Notes: generated from the letters alone by a model not told the origin. A stretch of 64,000 bases of DNA from Periconia sp. R9002 (GCA_023627715.1 JAMAHW010000064.1:183211-247210), one strand, 5' to 3'. Positions 32,417-45,680 are shown, numbered from the stretch's first letter. A program made the numbers and translations.

Positions 32417-35123
32417 TTACGTACACCAAAAGCGACTCCATATCCCTTTTACTCTATAGACTGGTTTAGAAGTCCATTCTACATCCACACTCAAATTTTT
32501 ACCAACAATCCGATCTCCAACCCTTGGCAACCATGCGCTTTTGAAAGTCGAAAAAGAGCATCGCAAAGGATATCGGGGGTCAGTAGATACGGCACCCCAT
32601 TTAACCGGAAGAAGATGTGCATCTACGTCTTCGTCAGGGCGATGACAGGCTGCGCTAATCGCGATACTGCATGTAGACGCAAGCGGTATATCGCTTGAGA
32701 CTTTGACAAAGGAGACGCCAATCAGTATAAGTACTGTCGTCACTCCGACGCAAATGGCTTATTATCATGTCAGTTAGACTTCAGGCATATAATGCCATTA
32801 CTTACATATGATTGTAGCACTTGTACTGTATCCAGTAACTGTGTAGGACTCGGACGAATCTTCGATCATGTTGGGGAAATACGTCGTCACACTAATGATG
32901 AACAAACTTTGTGAGATGAGAACATGTAAAACAGTATTAGCAGCCATAAGTGGTATGCCGTATTTGTAGGGCAATGAGATGAAGTACGTCGAGCGTTGGA
33001 TGCCTCGGGGATGCGTTACTCGGAGTGTTTTGCGATTGTGCGCATATCGGCTCCACTCTTCGCCGACAACCATGGTGGTGAGAAGTGCGTTGTATGCGAG
33101 ATATAAGAGTGATATGATTACCTGCCACGTGTTTGCGTACATGACATTGCCAATGAAGCCTTTGATTCCCTGGAAGAAGGTTAAAGTTGCGCAAAGCGTA
33201 GCGCGTTATATAGGCATTCCACTTACATATCTGTCTAGGAAATACGCTGTGAAAGCATTAGGATTCGCTGCTCCAATAGGCTGTCTCATCTGCCATCCAA
33301 AAGTCATGGAAGAAAGCCTTCCCTTCGAACCTAGAACTCCAGGTATAACACAACTCAAAGCTGCGATGGCGACAGCGGAGAAACTCGATTTGTTAATACT
33401 CAAGGTCTTCAAAGATTGGTGTTCACTTACAGAGATACTGAAGTGAGCCATCGTCGCCAGCTAGGTATCCGAAACCATCGTATTGTCCTCGGGCGCCACT
33501 CAGAAATCTTGACTTGGTTCCAAGCTGTAGAGTCGCGTTCAAGAAACATAGATTTTTCCACTGGTCCCATGTGGGCAGAATATTCATCTGGAAACTCCAG
33601 GAAGGATGCTATGGCATCCCCAATAGTGCTAAGCGTTGGGTCCTTGTGAAGTAGGATCGTCAAGAGAATGCAGAAACATTTGACGACACTGACACAGCAC
33701 ACAGCTGGTAGTTTTGTAAGTGAACATAAACTATAAAAGACCTGATACCTGAGGGGCGATCACCTATGAATATAGTTGGAGAATAGTCCACCTGACAGTG
33801 GTCCTTGATGCGCTCGCTCAAGCAATAAAGAACTTTTCTACCATATCTCTTCCATTTGCGGTACCTGTCGTCTGTGTTTAAGAACAAGTCCTGGCAATCT
33901 GGATTACTGGCTTCAAAGTCGTTTGAGTTGCATGGATTGTACCTAGAATACCCCCCGTAAACTGCGGGCCAGTAGATATACTGATGAACAGACTTCTGCT
34001 CATCGCCAGGTTGATTTTCAGTGACAACCACGAGACTGCTGCGTTTGGAGTATACGTCTGAGTATTTCTGGATGCACTGACGATTCTCCAGTCTTTCAAA
34101 CAATGCTGTGTTGTTTGCATTTGCTTGCATGGCTTGAAAGCCTTGCCAGTTGTCCCAGACTTCCATCGGTGGCCATGTATTCCGTCTTTCGGTGGTACCT
34201 CCTTCAGTTCTTTGAGTTGTTATATCCGTCCAATTACCAATTGAGCTATCCGTGCCTTGCACAAAGTATTCGCTAGCTACGATGGTTGGGTACCCATACT
34301 GTGGAATGGAGATGGAAATAGCAGAATTGTAGCTGTATGTGCGAGTGAGCATTGGAGATATTAATACTCGGCATAGGTTTGGGTGGACTTACATGAAGTG
34401 TAGTGGTACCGAACTCAACATCAAAAAGCCAACTAGCCAGGTACGACTCCAAGGCATATTTCTTAGATTTCTCAAACTAGGTATTCCCAGGTCCAACCAC
34501 ACCTTTCGCTTATGTGCCGCGTCAATCTCCTTACGAGTCGGCGCAACCAATAGCTGCATGCAAAGGTTTGAAGCACCCAGAAGTAAGGTGGAAAGAATGT
34601 TGATACCGATGTGAGAGCCCAGACCGATCTGCTTCGCTTTATCGCAATCTCCGCTGTACAGCTTGATTAAACCTTTTTCTGACTTGAGACCATACTTGCT
34701 TCCCAGGACTGCGACGATGATCACATTGGTAAGCAAAGCAACCGTCGAGCTAGTAAAAGCAAGCCAGAGTAAAATGTGCCTCTTGGAATGCCATATGCGC
34801 CAACTGCGCCAACCTTTATCTTCATGATACTTCGGGTCGACGCTAGGAAACCAGGGCGAAAAAAGAGCGATACGACCAAAGTCACACTCTAACAGATTTT
34901 GCGTCGCAATTCTTGTAGTATAGTTTGATACGTTGGGGGGTACTGAGGGTGAGGCAGTGCTGGTAGCGGATACAGTGGAGGAAACACTGTCAGAAGCTGT
35001 GTCAGGAACCGGCTCTATATTATAGCACCGGGAGTCTTGATTTTCGTGTGCTGGGCTCTCAACGTGTGGTGTCCTATTCGTTGTCGAAGGGTTATTAATA
35101 AGTGGTACAGTCTTTCCTGACAT
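32417..35123 (-). CDS. DUF6536-type multi-pass membrane protein, six exons (816 aa)
   Basis: The exons are 35123-34393, 34332-33749, 33704-33431, 33383-33227, 33169-32806 and 32757-32417. The introns are 60, 44, 47, 57 and 48 bp and all keep phase, so it appears intact. The N-terminal half has the conserved block GWRSWRIWHSKRHILLWLAF, LYSGDCDKAKQIGLGSHI, INILSTLLLGASNLCMQLL, APTRKEIDAAH and WLDLGIPSLRNL, typical of the fungal DUF6536 family. A long extracellular loop with many Trp/Tyr follows, then more membrane spans (AIAALSCVIPGVL, QVIISLLYLAYNAL, VLILIGVSFVKV) and the late motif CHRPDEDVDAHLLPVKWGAV. Function is unknown. It is the only clearly intact gene in this decayed 27-41 kb stretch. 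Confidence 0.85.
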
Positions 35124-36070
35124 TGTTGTTATTGGTATCACATATGCAATGTCGAGTCAGCCAGTGGTAGTAGATCTGCGCGAATTGAATGACGTGGCTT
35201 GCTTCGTTCTTTGCAGACGGTTTGTCCTGATCAAGATATTGAGGCTGTCAGTGGATGGCTCAGCAACAGACGAAGAATCCGTACTTTTCTGTATCCTAAA
35301 TAATCGAGCTGTTGGGGGCGAGCCTCGTTGGGGTTTTGGCGATATGCCCAGGGGCCAGAACATGATTCATACGGAGCCTGTGTCTGCGCCCGATGAACGC
35401 TATGCACCTCGAAGTCCAATACGAACTCGACGGACGATACGAAAAGAATTAAAGGGGCTACTCATCAATGCGATCTCGTTTCGGACATGCTAGTTGGCAG
35501 CCGCTGTTATCTTTCCGTATCGTCCTTCGAGGTGCATGAATGAGCTGACGGTTGATGCAGTTCATTTGTCCGTCTCTACCTTTGGGGGCTGAGTCACAAG
35601 GCAACGTGCATCTTGAATGATGTAGTAGGCAATCCAATATATGGTTGCTGCATTGACTAATCGCGCAACAGTGAATCGTCGCGAAAGTTGGATTGTTGGA
35701 GGACACTGGTGAGGGAGGTGATTCTGATAGTGGCGAGGTGATTTTTTAAGCAATGCAGCACTCCTATGGAGGATATGATGAACACTCATTCAAAAGTGAA
35801 TAGTATAGTTTCTGTTTCTATTGATTTCAAAGGTTATAACATAAATCTTAATATTAATAAAATGGGGCTTAATGGTGTTGCCTAGAATCAAGACATAAGA
35901 TGTTAGTTATACAAGGCTGGGGGTGTCGGGTGGGTTGTTATTCTTAGCTAGCCTAACTAAGAGTACTTTTTTCCTACAGTTACTATCTCCCCCTCCTCAC
36001 CAGTGTGGTCCGCAGCGAGCTGGAGCTCAAGATGCTGGTCGCCTGTCTCACGGATCTTCACAATCTTTTT
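35124..36070. other. Gap, no gene seen
   Basis: About 950 bp between two minus-strand membrane-protein genes. Short frames on both strands (35149-35493, 35458-35789) lack domains and splice support. The DUF6536 promoter lies at its left end. Confidence 0.5.
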
Positions 36071-37217
36071 CTAAATATCCCTGTTGTCAACACCACCGCT
36101 TGTTCCGTAAAGTCTTGCGCTCGGCGCCGAGTTCATCGCTAGGGCTAGTATACCTCCAAAATTGTCCCACCCATCGTTGCCAACGTGTCGCTTGCGCAGA
36201 TGCATAGTTAACGCCCACGCCATATAGAATAGCACAATCAATGCGTACAGGAGAAGAGTGCTCATTGCAACCCACGTTGAGGCACTCCTGAATGCGAAGC
36301 CGTAGCCATATTGGTCGAGCATGGTCTGCACGATAAATTCGGCTTTCATATTCGTGGCAGTCGTTTCCTGGCCTACAAAAAAAAATAGCGAAGTGAAGTT
36401 GCTACTCTGGCCAGCGGAGTATGACAAAACCCAGGGAAACTGGTGGTAATCAATTAGCCGCGCAAGTCCGTTCGCGATGATGATGCCGACAAGGGATGCA
36501 ATATGCTCCTCTATTGCGCCGTTAAGATTTTCCGTCGTTGTGTTAGCTGGATTGTAAGAGGTTATGTTATCTTTTCGGTCGATGATTGGCAGGGAGAGCA
36601 ACATTTCAATAGCTGGAACAAGTGTGCCGTTACTGCTACTGTTTACCCCTCCGTTAAGATACTCAGCCCAATCTAGTCCGAGATTCAAGGCCGATTCTGA
36701 AAGTGCGAGATTGGCCCTGTTTGTTGAGAGATTACTGAACAGGCCAACCTGCAGCTAGGGAATGAATGGAGTAATATACCTGTTCTCTGGTCGGTAATGC
36801 GATCCCAAGCCAGAGATGAGGTAGTCGGTTACATTGCTAGAGACAGCTGTTGAATTTTTCGGCTCAAAGTATGCAGCACTTGTTATCCATCGTGCTTATC
36901 CATCGTGCATCGATGGAGCAAGCGACAACTCCAGATGATTGATATGAATTGACCGTGGTGTTGGTAGCTACCACCGGCACTATCGCCAGTGCAAGGAGCG
37001 ATGACGATGCGACAACACGCTTGTCTTTCAGCCACTTGAACCGTGGCTTCGGGTCTGGAAGCCCGTCCCATATGGCATCTTCACTATTCAGGGTAAATGG
37101 GTCGTCTGCGCATGGGCTTTGTACTGGAGGGAAATTGGTGCCGTGCCGGTTCTCGTATGGTCCGTCGCATCGCACTGCAGTGAACGATGCAGTGGAAGAA
37201 TTTGAGCTTGAAGCCAT
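36071..37217 (-). pseudogene. Multi-pass membrane protein pseudogene (13 bp duplication frameshift)
   Basis: The ATG at 37217 opens MASSSNSSTASF, then a basic segment, a membrane span (SSSLLALAIVPVVATNT) and CSIDARW. There a perfect 13 bp tandem duplication (36883-36895 and 36896-36908) shifts the frame into a stop. Removing one copy restores SIDARWITSAAYFEP, then GSHYRPEN and, after a 45 bp intron (36779-36735), a frame to 36071 with SNVTDYLISG-type Asn-rich loops, a region typical of fungal membrane proteins (LARLIDYHQFPWVLSYS) and a last span (LLYALIVLFYMAWAL). The family is not identified. The gene's 5' end overlaps the opposite-strand P4-ATPase pseudogene by about 145 bp. Confidence 0.65.
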
Positions 37218-40200
37218 CTCCAGTCGAGATTCAATCTCGTCATCGCCATCAAATATCGAGCTTCCCTTATTGCCTGACGCTACAGCCCATTATACGGATT
37301 ACGGCCATGACGATATCTTCGCTACCTCGGCTACACTGCTCAAGGCAGGTTGGGGATACACCAAAGAGATAATATTCACCCCGCAGAAGCACCAGACCAG
37401 CAACACTAGACGCGTAAGCGTAGACGCTACTCGGAAAAAGTTGGTAGCTGATCCGGTGACTGGAAATCCCTACTGTACGAACTGGATCCGGTCTAACAAA
37501 TACACGATCTGGTCCTTTGTTCCACGACAGCTTTACGCACAGTTCACCAAGATTGCCAACTTTTACTTTGCATGTTTCGCTATCATGCAACTCATTCCTG
37601 GGCTGAGCACAACGGGGAATTATACCAATTTCATACCGTTGATGGTTTTCATCAGTATATCGATGGCGAAAGAGGGATTCGATGATTACCGGAGACATCG
37701 ACTAGATAGACAGGAAAATTTACGCAAGACTTCAACCATTGACAGCGCGCTACCCTCGGTAATCGGCAAATTGAACTGGCGCGAGACACGATGGCATTCA
37801 TTAAGAGTCGGAGACATTGTTCATCTATAAATAGACGACCCAATCCCGGCAGATGTCGTGCTACTTGGTTCTACGACCTTGGGGGAGAATAATGTTCCTT
37901 ATGTCGAAACCATGGCTTTAGACGGTGAAACGACTTTCGACTTTCCAGGGTAGAGTCATTGTGAATGGGAAGACATCACCTTTGAACAATGATAACGTCA
38001 TATACCGAGGTAGCATCCTGCGTAACACTGCCAGCATTATCGCTATGGTCATCTATTCGGGAGAAGAGTGTAAGATCCGTATGAACATCAACAGTACAGG
38101 CAACACTCGAACCAAGGCACCTCGATTACAGTTCATGCTCAACAAGATCATTTTATTTGCAGTAGGTATCGTGATTGGGCTGGCTACCTACAATACAACC
38201 GCCTACCAATTCTGGAAATCTAATGTTGAAAGCAAGCTCTTCTATTTGATGTCTGCGGATGTTCCATTCCACCAGGAGTTTTTTGGTTTCATTATCATGT
38301 TTGCGACCATGGTACCCCTCTCTTTATATGTCAGCATGGAGATGATCAAGCTTGCCCAGGTCTTTTTCCTCAATACAGATGTGGACATGTGCGATGACAA
38401 ATCCAATACGCCATTCGAGTCGAGGACGTCGACAATCAACGAAGAGCTGGGTCAGATCACGCATATTTTCTCAGATAAAACCGGAACCTTGACGGAAAAT
38501 GAAATGAAATTTCGAAAACTTTACGTTGCTAGATTCCGGTGGATACTTACGGCGCCCCATAAGGATCCCCTCCGAACGGCAGAACCTTTTCGGCCGAGTC
38601 TACCCATTGAGAGCTCTGCGATGCAAGCAGTAGATGAAAGGAACACCAAAGAATTGATTGGCCTCATATCACAAAAGCCAACCTCAGCGTTGTCACAGCA
38701 AGCGAATCAGATGCTCCTTTGCATGGCACTTTGCCACACTTGTATCCCGGAGACCGCGGCAAACGGCGACATTGATTTTTAATCCTCGTCCCCAGATGAG
38801 CTAGCATTGGTAAGAGGCGCCAAAGAGTTGGGATATCTCATGCGCCAACGCAATCAAGACACGGCCACTTTGGAACTATCTTCTCCGACCGACGGCTCAA
38901 TCACCACCGAGACTTTCGAGATACTAAACGTCATCGAGTTCTCTAATGAAAGAAAGCGGATGTCGGTTATTGTAAGATTTCGTGATGGTAGGCTGTGCCT
39001 TATGTGCAAGGGAGCGGATGCTGTTTTCTTGGAGCGGCTGAAAGAACCCAATGTGACTGGTCCCGTGAGTCAGAATGATATTTCAATCGACGTAGAATCA
39101 TCTGCGGATGATCCTCGTCAGGAACTTCGGTCAGCGGAGAAGGATTTAGCCGCTGCTACACAAACAGACATCGACAACTGCATCCAAAGTCTCGATGACT
39201 TTGCAAATGACAGTCTCAGGACACTGCTATATGCATATCGATTCCTCGACGAGAGTGAATACGCCAAGTGGAAACTGAGCTGGGATGCAGCCGCAATAAG
39301 TACTTCTCATCGGGAAGAGATGTTGAAAAGCGCTGCAGAGCAGATCGAGTTGACTTTCAGCTTGCTGGCGCGACGGGTATCGAAGATCAACTTCAGCAGG
39401 GTGTGCCACAGACTATCAAAAAACTCCGTCGGGCGAACATCAAGATCTGGATGCTGACGGGGGATAAGCGAGAAACAGCAATCAATATCGGTCATTCTTG
39501 CGGTCTCATTGACAAAGATTCGACTTCATGCACACTCGATGGTGAAGATGAGCCAAACGACTTGGAGAGCGCAATTCGCACTGAGATCTCGAGAGGTGGT
39601 ACCGTAGCGCATAATGTTGTCGTAGTTGATGGGAGAGTACTTTCAACCATCTACGGCGAATTCTCGGGAACCCTAGAATCTGCCTTTTTCGAGTTGATCA
39701 TACGCGCAAACGCAGTGATTTGTTGTCGCGTTCAGCCCAGCCAAAAAGCCCAGCTAGTGAACGGCATCAGAACTCGATTACCCAGCTCAGTCACCCTAGC
39801 TATTGGCGACGGCGCGAACGATATTGCAATGATTCAGGAAGCCCACGTCGGAATTGGCATCACCGGCAAAGAAGGTGTGCAAGCTGCGCGGAGCTCTGAT
39901 AATTCATTTGCACAATTCAGGTTCTTACAAAAGCTGCTCCTGGTCCACGGAAGGTGGAACTACATTTGGACCTGTAAATACGCTCTAGGCACGTTGTGGA
40001 AAGAGGTCGTGTTCTTCCTCACTCAGGCCCTATTCCAGCGCTGGAATGTGTTTACAGGAACCAGCTTGTACGAGCCTTGGAGTTTGACGACATTCAACAC
40101 GCTGTTCACTTCCCTTCCGGTTATATTCATCGGTATCTTCGAGGAGGACCTTTCAGCCTCAACCCTTCTGGCATTTCCCGAGCTCTGTACGTCCATGGGC

Positions 40201-40716
40201 CAGCAAAACCGGGGGTTCAATCTGTGGATCTATGTTGGATGGATGCTCATCGGAGTAGCAGAATCTTCTATCATCTATTTCTGCATGCTCACTCTCTTCG
40301 GCAATGCGCAAACCACCGACGATAACACCTTGTTTTCTATGAGTGATCTCGACTTCGTCGCCGTAGTTATGGTGGTAAGCATAAAGCTGCAAATCATTGA
40401 GACTCATGATAAGTCAATCGTGGCGGGGCTTTCAATTTTTCTATCGTTTGGTGCAGTCTTTTTGTGGAACATATTTCTTGCGGCGACTTACCCACATATG
40501 ACACCATACAAAGTAAGAGATGGATTCTTCTTCGGGTTTGGACGGAATCCAACGTGGTGGTTCACCTTGATACTCATCGTTTCCTTGGTATATTTACCGG
40601 AGATTAGTGTTAGCGCACTAAGAAAGGTGTTTTTCCAAACGGATGCAGACGCCTTCCAAGAATTAGAGAAAGAGAAACGCGCACAAGGATGGTTGCAAGA
40701 AAAGTTAATGGCGTAA
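37073..40716 (+). pseudogene. P4-type ATPase (phospholipid flippase) pseudogene
   Basis: P4-ATPases move aminophospholipids to the cytosolic leaflet. Hallmarks present are NPYCTNWIRSNKYTIWSFVP, LYAQFTKIANFYF, DDPIPADVVLL, the DGET actuator motif, the phosphorylation site DKTGTLTEN, SSSPDELALV, MLTGDKRETAINIGHSCGL, and GDGANDIAMIQEAHVGIGI. The lesions are TAA at 37828-37830; a deletion of roughly 35-40 residues plus frameshift just after DGET (about 37930); TAA at 38780-38782, where YQSSSPDE is expected (CAA to TAA); and a frameshift near 39350 before QLAGATGIEDQL. The rest is open to 40716 with six C-terminal spans. The exact start is unclear; ATG 37073 is the first in frame. Because coding character is otherwise well kept, decay looks recent. 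A functional flippase paralogue presumably exists elsewhere. Confidence 0.88.
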
Positions 40717-40840
40717 GGTAAATATAAGAAGCTAGAAGGGTTTTTTACGTCTTCTTATATCTTTATGTCTGCATAGATACTGCATATAATCCAATTACCT
40801 CTATAGGAGTTCTTCTTTCTATCACACTACACTGCCTCAG

Positions 40841-41996
<1,156 letters not shown>

Positions 41997-42196
41997 TCTG
42001 ATATCAGGCAACTAATTAATAAATCAACAAAACCTTTACCCTGTATCGACTATGGCTTGTGTGGTTCTCTCTCAATAGTTTGGTGGTTTTCTCGATTCAT
42101 ATCTGCTGCAATAAAGGGCTTACCCATTTTTAACAATCTTCTCAAAGTACCTTGTGATATAATTCGTCTGGGTCGTCATCGCAAGCGTCTGGACTA

Positions 42197-42329
42197 AAAG
42201 TCCGAAAAGTCCTAGGTTGGGGTGGGTATACAGTAAGATGACACCGAGATGCTCTTAAACTCCGCCAGTATGTAAGATGTGAATGCCACTGCTGCATGGA
42301 CACTTCCTTCAAGGCTTGCTAAAACTCCG
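42197..42329. promoter_or_regulatory. Recurring TCGGA(G/C)TTTT-type motifs between oxygenase and YCII genes
   Basis: On the minus strand, TCGGACTTTT at 42206-42197, GCGGAGTTTA near 42265-42256 and TCGGAGTTTT at 42330-42321. The same motif occurs in the other intergenic regions of the polyketide cluster. CGG triplets are the half-site of Zn2Cys6 regulators. Confidence 0.5.
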
Positions 42330-42534
42330 ATTGGCGTCATTCATCCAGGAAGTAGTCTTGTTGTTGGTTTATTCCCGAGGAAGGCAATTGAGGAAAATAG
42401 AACGAGAGAGTGACAAAAGAAAAGGTGCAGTTTTATTATCCATCTACATACCTGTCCTGTCCCTCCAAAACCCTAGCCACTACCACACACTTACCCTACA
42501 CCCACAAGTTACCAAAAAATACACCCACAAAACA

Positions 42535-42867
42535 ATGGCACAACAACAACCCAAACACTGGCTCGTGACCATCCCCGTCACCATAACCGACGCCAACCTC
42601 GCGGCTTCGACCCGTCCCTCGCACATCCAGCACCTCAAAACTCTCTGCGACCAAGGAACTATCCTCTTCAGCGGGCCAACCCTAAAAGAGCATCCCAACC
42701 AAGGCCAAGCTGCCGCCGCCATCACCGGCACTGTTTTTGTCATCAAGGCGGAAAGCGAGGAGCAAGTTAGGGAGATTGCGAAGGAAAATCCATTTGCTAA
42801 AGTCAATATTTGGGATGTAGCGGCCGCGACTGTGGTGCCGTATATTCTAGCTTTGACTTCGGGATAG
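42535..42867 (+). CDS. YCII-related protein (110 aa)
   Basis: Single exon; the ATG at 42535 follows a CA-rich leader (AAAACAATGGC). The product is a small ferredoxin-fold YCII protein: HWLVTIPVTI, HIQHLKTLCDQGTILFSGP, AAAITGTVFVIKAESEEQVREI, ENPFAKVNIWDV. YCII proteins include small hydrolases, dehalogenases and ring-opening enzymes, but most have no known activity. In fungi they recur in polyketide clusters. Here the gene is divergently paired with the 2OG oxygenase and shares its promoter, so a role in the pathway (for example handling a lactone or a reactive aldehyde) is possible but unproven. Confidence 0.85.
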   Translation: MAQQQPKHWLVTIPVTITDANLAASTRPSHIQHLKTLCDQGTILFSGPTLKEHPNQGQAAAAITGTVFVIKAESEEQVREIAKENPFAKVNIWDVAAATVVPYILALTSG

Positions 42868-44148
42868 AACGATGCCGGGTAGGGGATGGGGGTTAAGGAA
42901 ATGCTGTTGATGTTAGCAGTATTCTTTAAAAACTGGGGGAGTTGAAACGCGTGCTGTCTGCTTGTCCCAGGGCCTTCCTTATGTATGTAGAAAAAAAGAA
43001 ACGTTAAGTGAAAAGTTCTTCTTCGACCTGCTCCCCTTGCACCCCTTCCCTCCCAACCCCCACGACATTGAACATTCTGCTATCCACCCAAACCAAAACT
43101 GTTCGTTGAATCACCTACATGCGGAATAGAATCTTGATTTGAGAGATTGAAATGTGTGACTGTATGTCCGTCGCATCTATATTCTTTCGATATTTATTCA
43201 ATAGATTGTAACATCCCAAGAAAGATTATGAAATTCTGTAGTTATCCGTACCAGCATACGAAAGGAATATATATGCCAGTTACTTAGTCATGTAATACTA
43301 CGATATGCGGAGTACCTATGGAATACATATACGAAGTACCCTAGTCCTACTAAAATGCATTGTACCAGGAATGTACCCCTATGTTAGCAGTCGTACGGTA
43401 GCGCAGCATAACATATAGTGTACCCTTCTCTCTGTAGAGAAAAAGGGTAGACTAAGTATAGAATGATTTTATTCTTGCCCTCGATATTACGTAGAGTACT
43501 TCTTTTTACTATTTCGCGTTCGGGTACTCTCCCTATACTAGTTATTAGGAGACGTTATACTCTCTTCGCATCTTTATATAGTAGGTGTCTATAATAAACC
43601 TATTGATCCATAGTTAACTGACAAAATCTCGAATTCTCAAAGCACTTATGCTACACTATACAAGTGACTGGATGGATATGGGCCCATCCTGTTCATCCCG
43701 GCCTCCCATCTTGTTCCCAACCATTGTTTTGGGAAATCAAGGTCTTACGAGTACACAATAGGCTCAACATATCATTAAAATGATATAATTTTCACAATAT
43801 ATATCGGTTCCCTATCAGCATGATACGGCCAGTTAACCACACAGAGGTCCTACATGTACGCGCTGAAAACTGTCGCAATGTAAAACGTATATCGCTAGTA
43901 TTAAACACGAGCTGATACAGACTTTTTTTCCCTCCACAACTCTGAAACAGAGTAACATAATGGGACTAAGTTTTGTGTGTGCCCTTGCACCGATGCTTCT
44001 AGATATCCCGATAACCTTTTACAGCTTTTATGCTTGCAAAGCACTTTCCGACCACCCTCCCCATGTCTCACTAGCAAAACCGTATTATTCAGCTCCCACA
44101 ACGTTCAAATATGTAAAAAGCTGATACGCAGACCGTCAAAAGGATGGA
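42868..44148. other. Intergenic gap
   Basis: About 1.3 kb, moderately AT-rich, holding the 3' flanks of the YCII and transporter genes. Short inverted GGAGTACC/GGTACTCC-like fragments around 43310-43350 were seen, but no gene or clear element. Confidence 0.5.
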
Positions 44149-45540
44149 TCAAGCCTTGCCGGCCGTGAAACCATACTTAAAGATCCTGAGAAGACCGTAC
44201 ATGAACCCTGCAACCAGGGTACAGACGCCACCAAATGTCCACAGCGAAGTCCAATCGAGATTGCCCGAAACCCCCAAAATGGCACCAGCACTTGGACCGC
44301 TGGCGAGGACACCCAAACCAACCAAAGCATACCCCTGGCCAATCCTAGTACCAAGCGTCGATTTGTCCTGCGTCAAAGCAACGAAGCAGAGAGGCGGAAG
44401 ACCGATAAGAGCGCCGCTCATGAACCCCGAAAGCAGAGCAACAACAATGATAGCCCCCTTGGAATGAACGGCAATCATGCACAGCATGAGTGTGCCGGAA
44501 AAAACAGTCGCAGGTGACAAGAGATTCATAGGCCCGGTCTTGTCTGCCAGGATATTGGGAAGTGTTCTTCCAAACATTGACGCAGCATTGAAGACGGGAA
44601 CCAAATAGGTAGCGAGTGCGCGATCCGTAATCCTCTCTGCCTCGGCATAATACGGAAGGTAGAAAAAGATGACGAAAAGCCCCATGTACGCGACTAACGT
44701 GACGAACACAAAAGCCACATAGTACAGATCCGAAAAGGCGGAGATGTCGACTGCCTTCCTAACATTGGGCGGTTTGACACGCATCCTCATGACGAGGATG
44801 GAAATGGTTAAGGTCCCGAGCGCGATGAAGCCGACGACTCGTACAGCCCAGGGGAATCCGATCTGCCCAATGAGTCGGTACAGCACGATGGGATAAATGA
44901 CACCTCCGAGCGCAGACCCAGAAGTCGCCACTCCGAGTGCCATGCCGAGTCTGGTACTAAAATACTGCGGCAAGATGGCCACGCAAGGCACAAAGAGGGT
45001 TCCCGCACCGATGCCGACGACAACCCCCTGAGCGAGAACAACCTGCCAGTATTTGTGGCAAAGACTAAGCATCATGTGGCCAAACACCACCATCAAAGTT
45101 CCGAAGATCAAGATAGGTCGCAAGTATCCGCGGTCGTAGATGGGTCCGACGATGACGCCCATGGCAAGCAGAAGAAAGGCTGCGATGGATCCGACCCATG
45201 AGATGTTGGAGGAGGTGGTTGCGAACAAATCGCCGGATTCATAGTAGTTCTGGTACACGCCGAAGGCATTCATGATACCCCAGGTGTTGAAGTAGAGCAT
45301 GAAAGATCCCACGACGTGCAGCCAGGCTGCGATGCCACCATTTGGAGGGGGGCTGGGAGCGCCTGCTGGAGGTGGAGGATCAGCTGGTGCAGGCGCCGGC
45401 ACAGAGCTTGCGAAAGTTTGGCCTGGAGAGTCGTTATGCGTAGGTGTTGTAGTACCTGTACCGTTGGTGCTATGGTCGTTGGGGCCTGAGGCGTCTTTCT
45501 CCTGCATGATGGATGAAGTTGTGTGAGTAGAGGGAGCCAT
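44149..45540 (-). CDS. MFS transporter, monocarboxylate-porter-like (463 aa)
   Basis: Single exon. A long Pro/Ala-rich cytosolic N-terminus precedes the first span and PNGGIAAWLHVVGSFMLYF, the signature opening of fungal MCH/MCT-type major facilitator proteins. Then follow ISWVGSIAAFLLLAMGVIVGPIYDRG, GIGAGTLFVPCVAILPQYFSTR, GSALGGVIYPIV and a central loop, with six further spans to the C-terminus, for about twelve in all. It sits between the oxygenase/YCII pair and the Zn2Cys6 regulator, so export of the polyketide product is the likely role; import of a precursor acid is an alternative. Its 5' flank carries cluster motifs. Confidence 0.92.
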   Translation of the reverse strand: MAPSTHTTSSIMQEKDASGPNDHSTNGTGTTTPTHNDSPGQTFASSVPAPAPADPPPPAGAPSPPPNGGIAAWLHVVGSFMLYFNTWGIMNAFGVYQNYYESGDLFATTSSNISWVGSIAAFLLLAMGVIVGPIYDRGYLRPILIFGTLMVVFGHMMLSLCHKYWQVVLAQGVVVGIGAGTLFVPCVAILPQYFSTRLGMALGVATSGSALGGVIYPIVLYRLIGQIGFPWAVRVVGFIALGTLTISILVMRMRVKPPNVRKAVDISAFSDLYYVAFVFVTLVAYMGLFVIFFYLPYYAEAERITDRALATYLVPVFNAASMFGRTLPNILADKTGPMNLLSPATVFSGTLMLCMIAVHSKGAIIVVALLSGFMSGALIGLPPLCFVALTQDKSTLGTRIGQGYALVGLGVLASGPSAGAILGVSGNLDWTSLWTFGGVCTLVAGFMYGLLRIFKYGFTAGKA

Positions 45541-45646
45541 GATGTTTGTTGTTGCTTATTTCTTTGGGCCCCATCATTCTCTTTATTTATCTCTAGTCCT
45601 CCAGGAGGTTATGTAAGGTGGGTGATGGATAGAGTCAGATTTGTGA

Positions 45647-45680
45647 TCGGACTTGCCATATCAACTCCGAAAGTCCGATC
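45647..45680. promoter_or_regulatory. CGGA motifs upstream of the MFS gene
   Basis: TCGGACTT at 45647-45654 (+) and, on the minus strand within 45661-45680, TCGGACTTTCGGAGTTGA, two adjacent copies of the cluster motif. They lie 107-140 bp upstream of the transporter ATG. Confidence 0.5.

Noticed and set aside
42283..42534. In-frame upstream extension of the YCII protein
   Set aside because: The YCII fold starts after the ATG at 42535; the extension is CA-rich leader sequence and contains cluster promoter motifs.
44160..45526. Plus-strand frames across the MFS gene (44144-44467, 45299-45526)
   Set aside because: They are shadows of the transporter; membrane spans and signature motifs are on the minus strand only.
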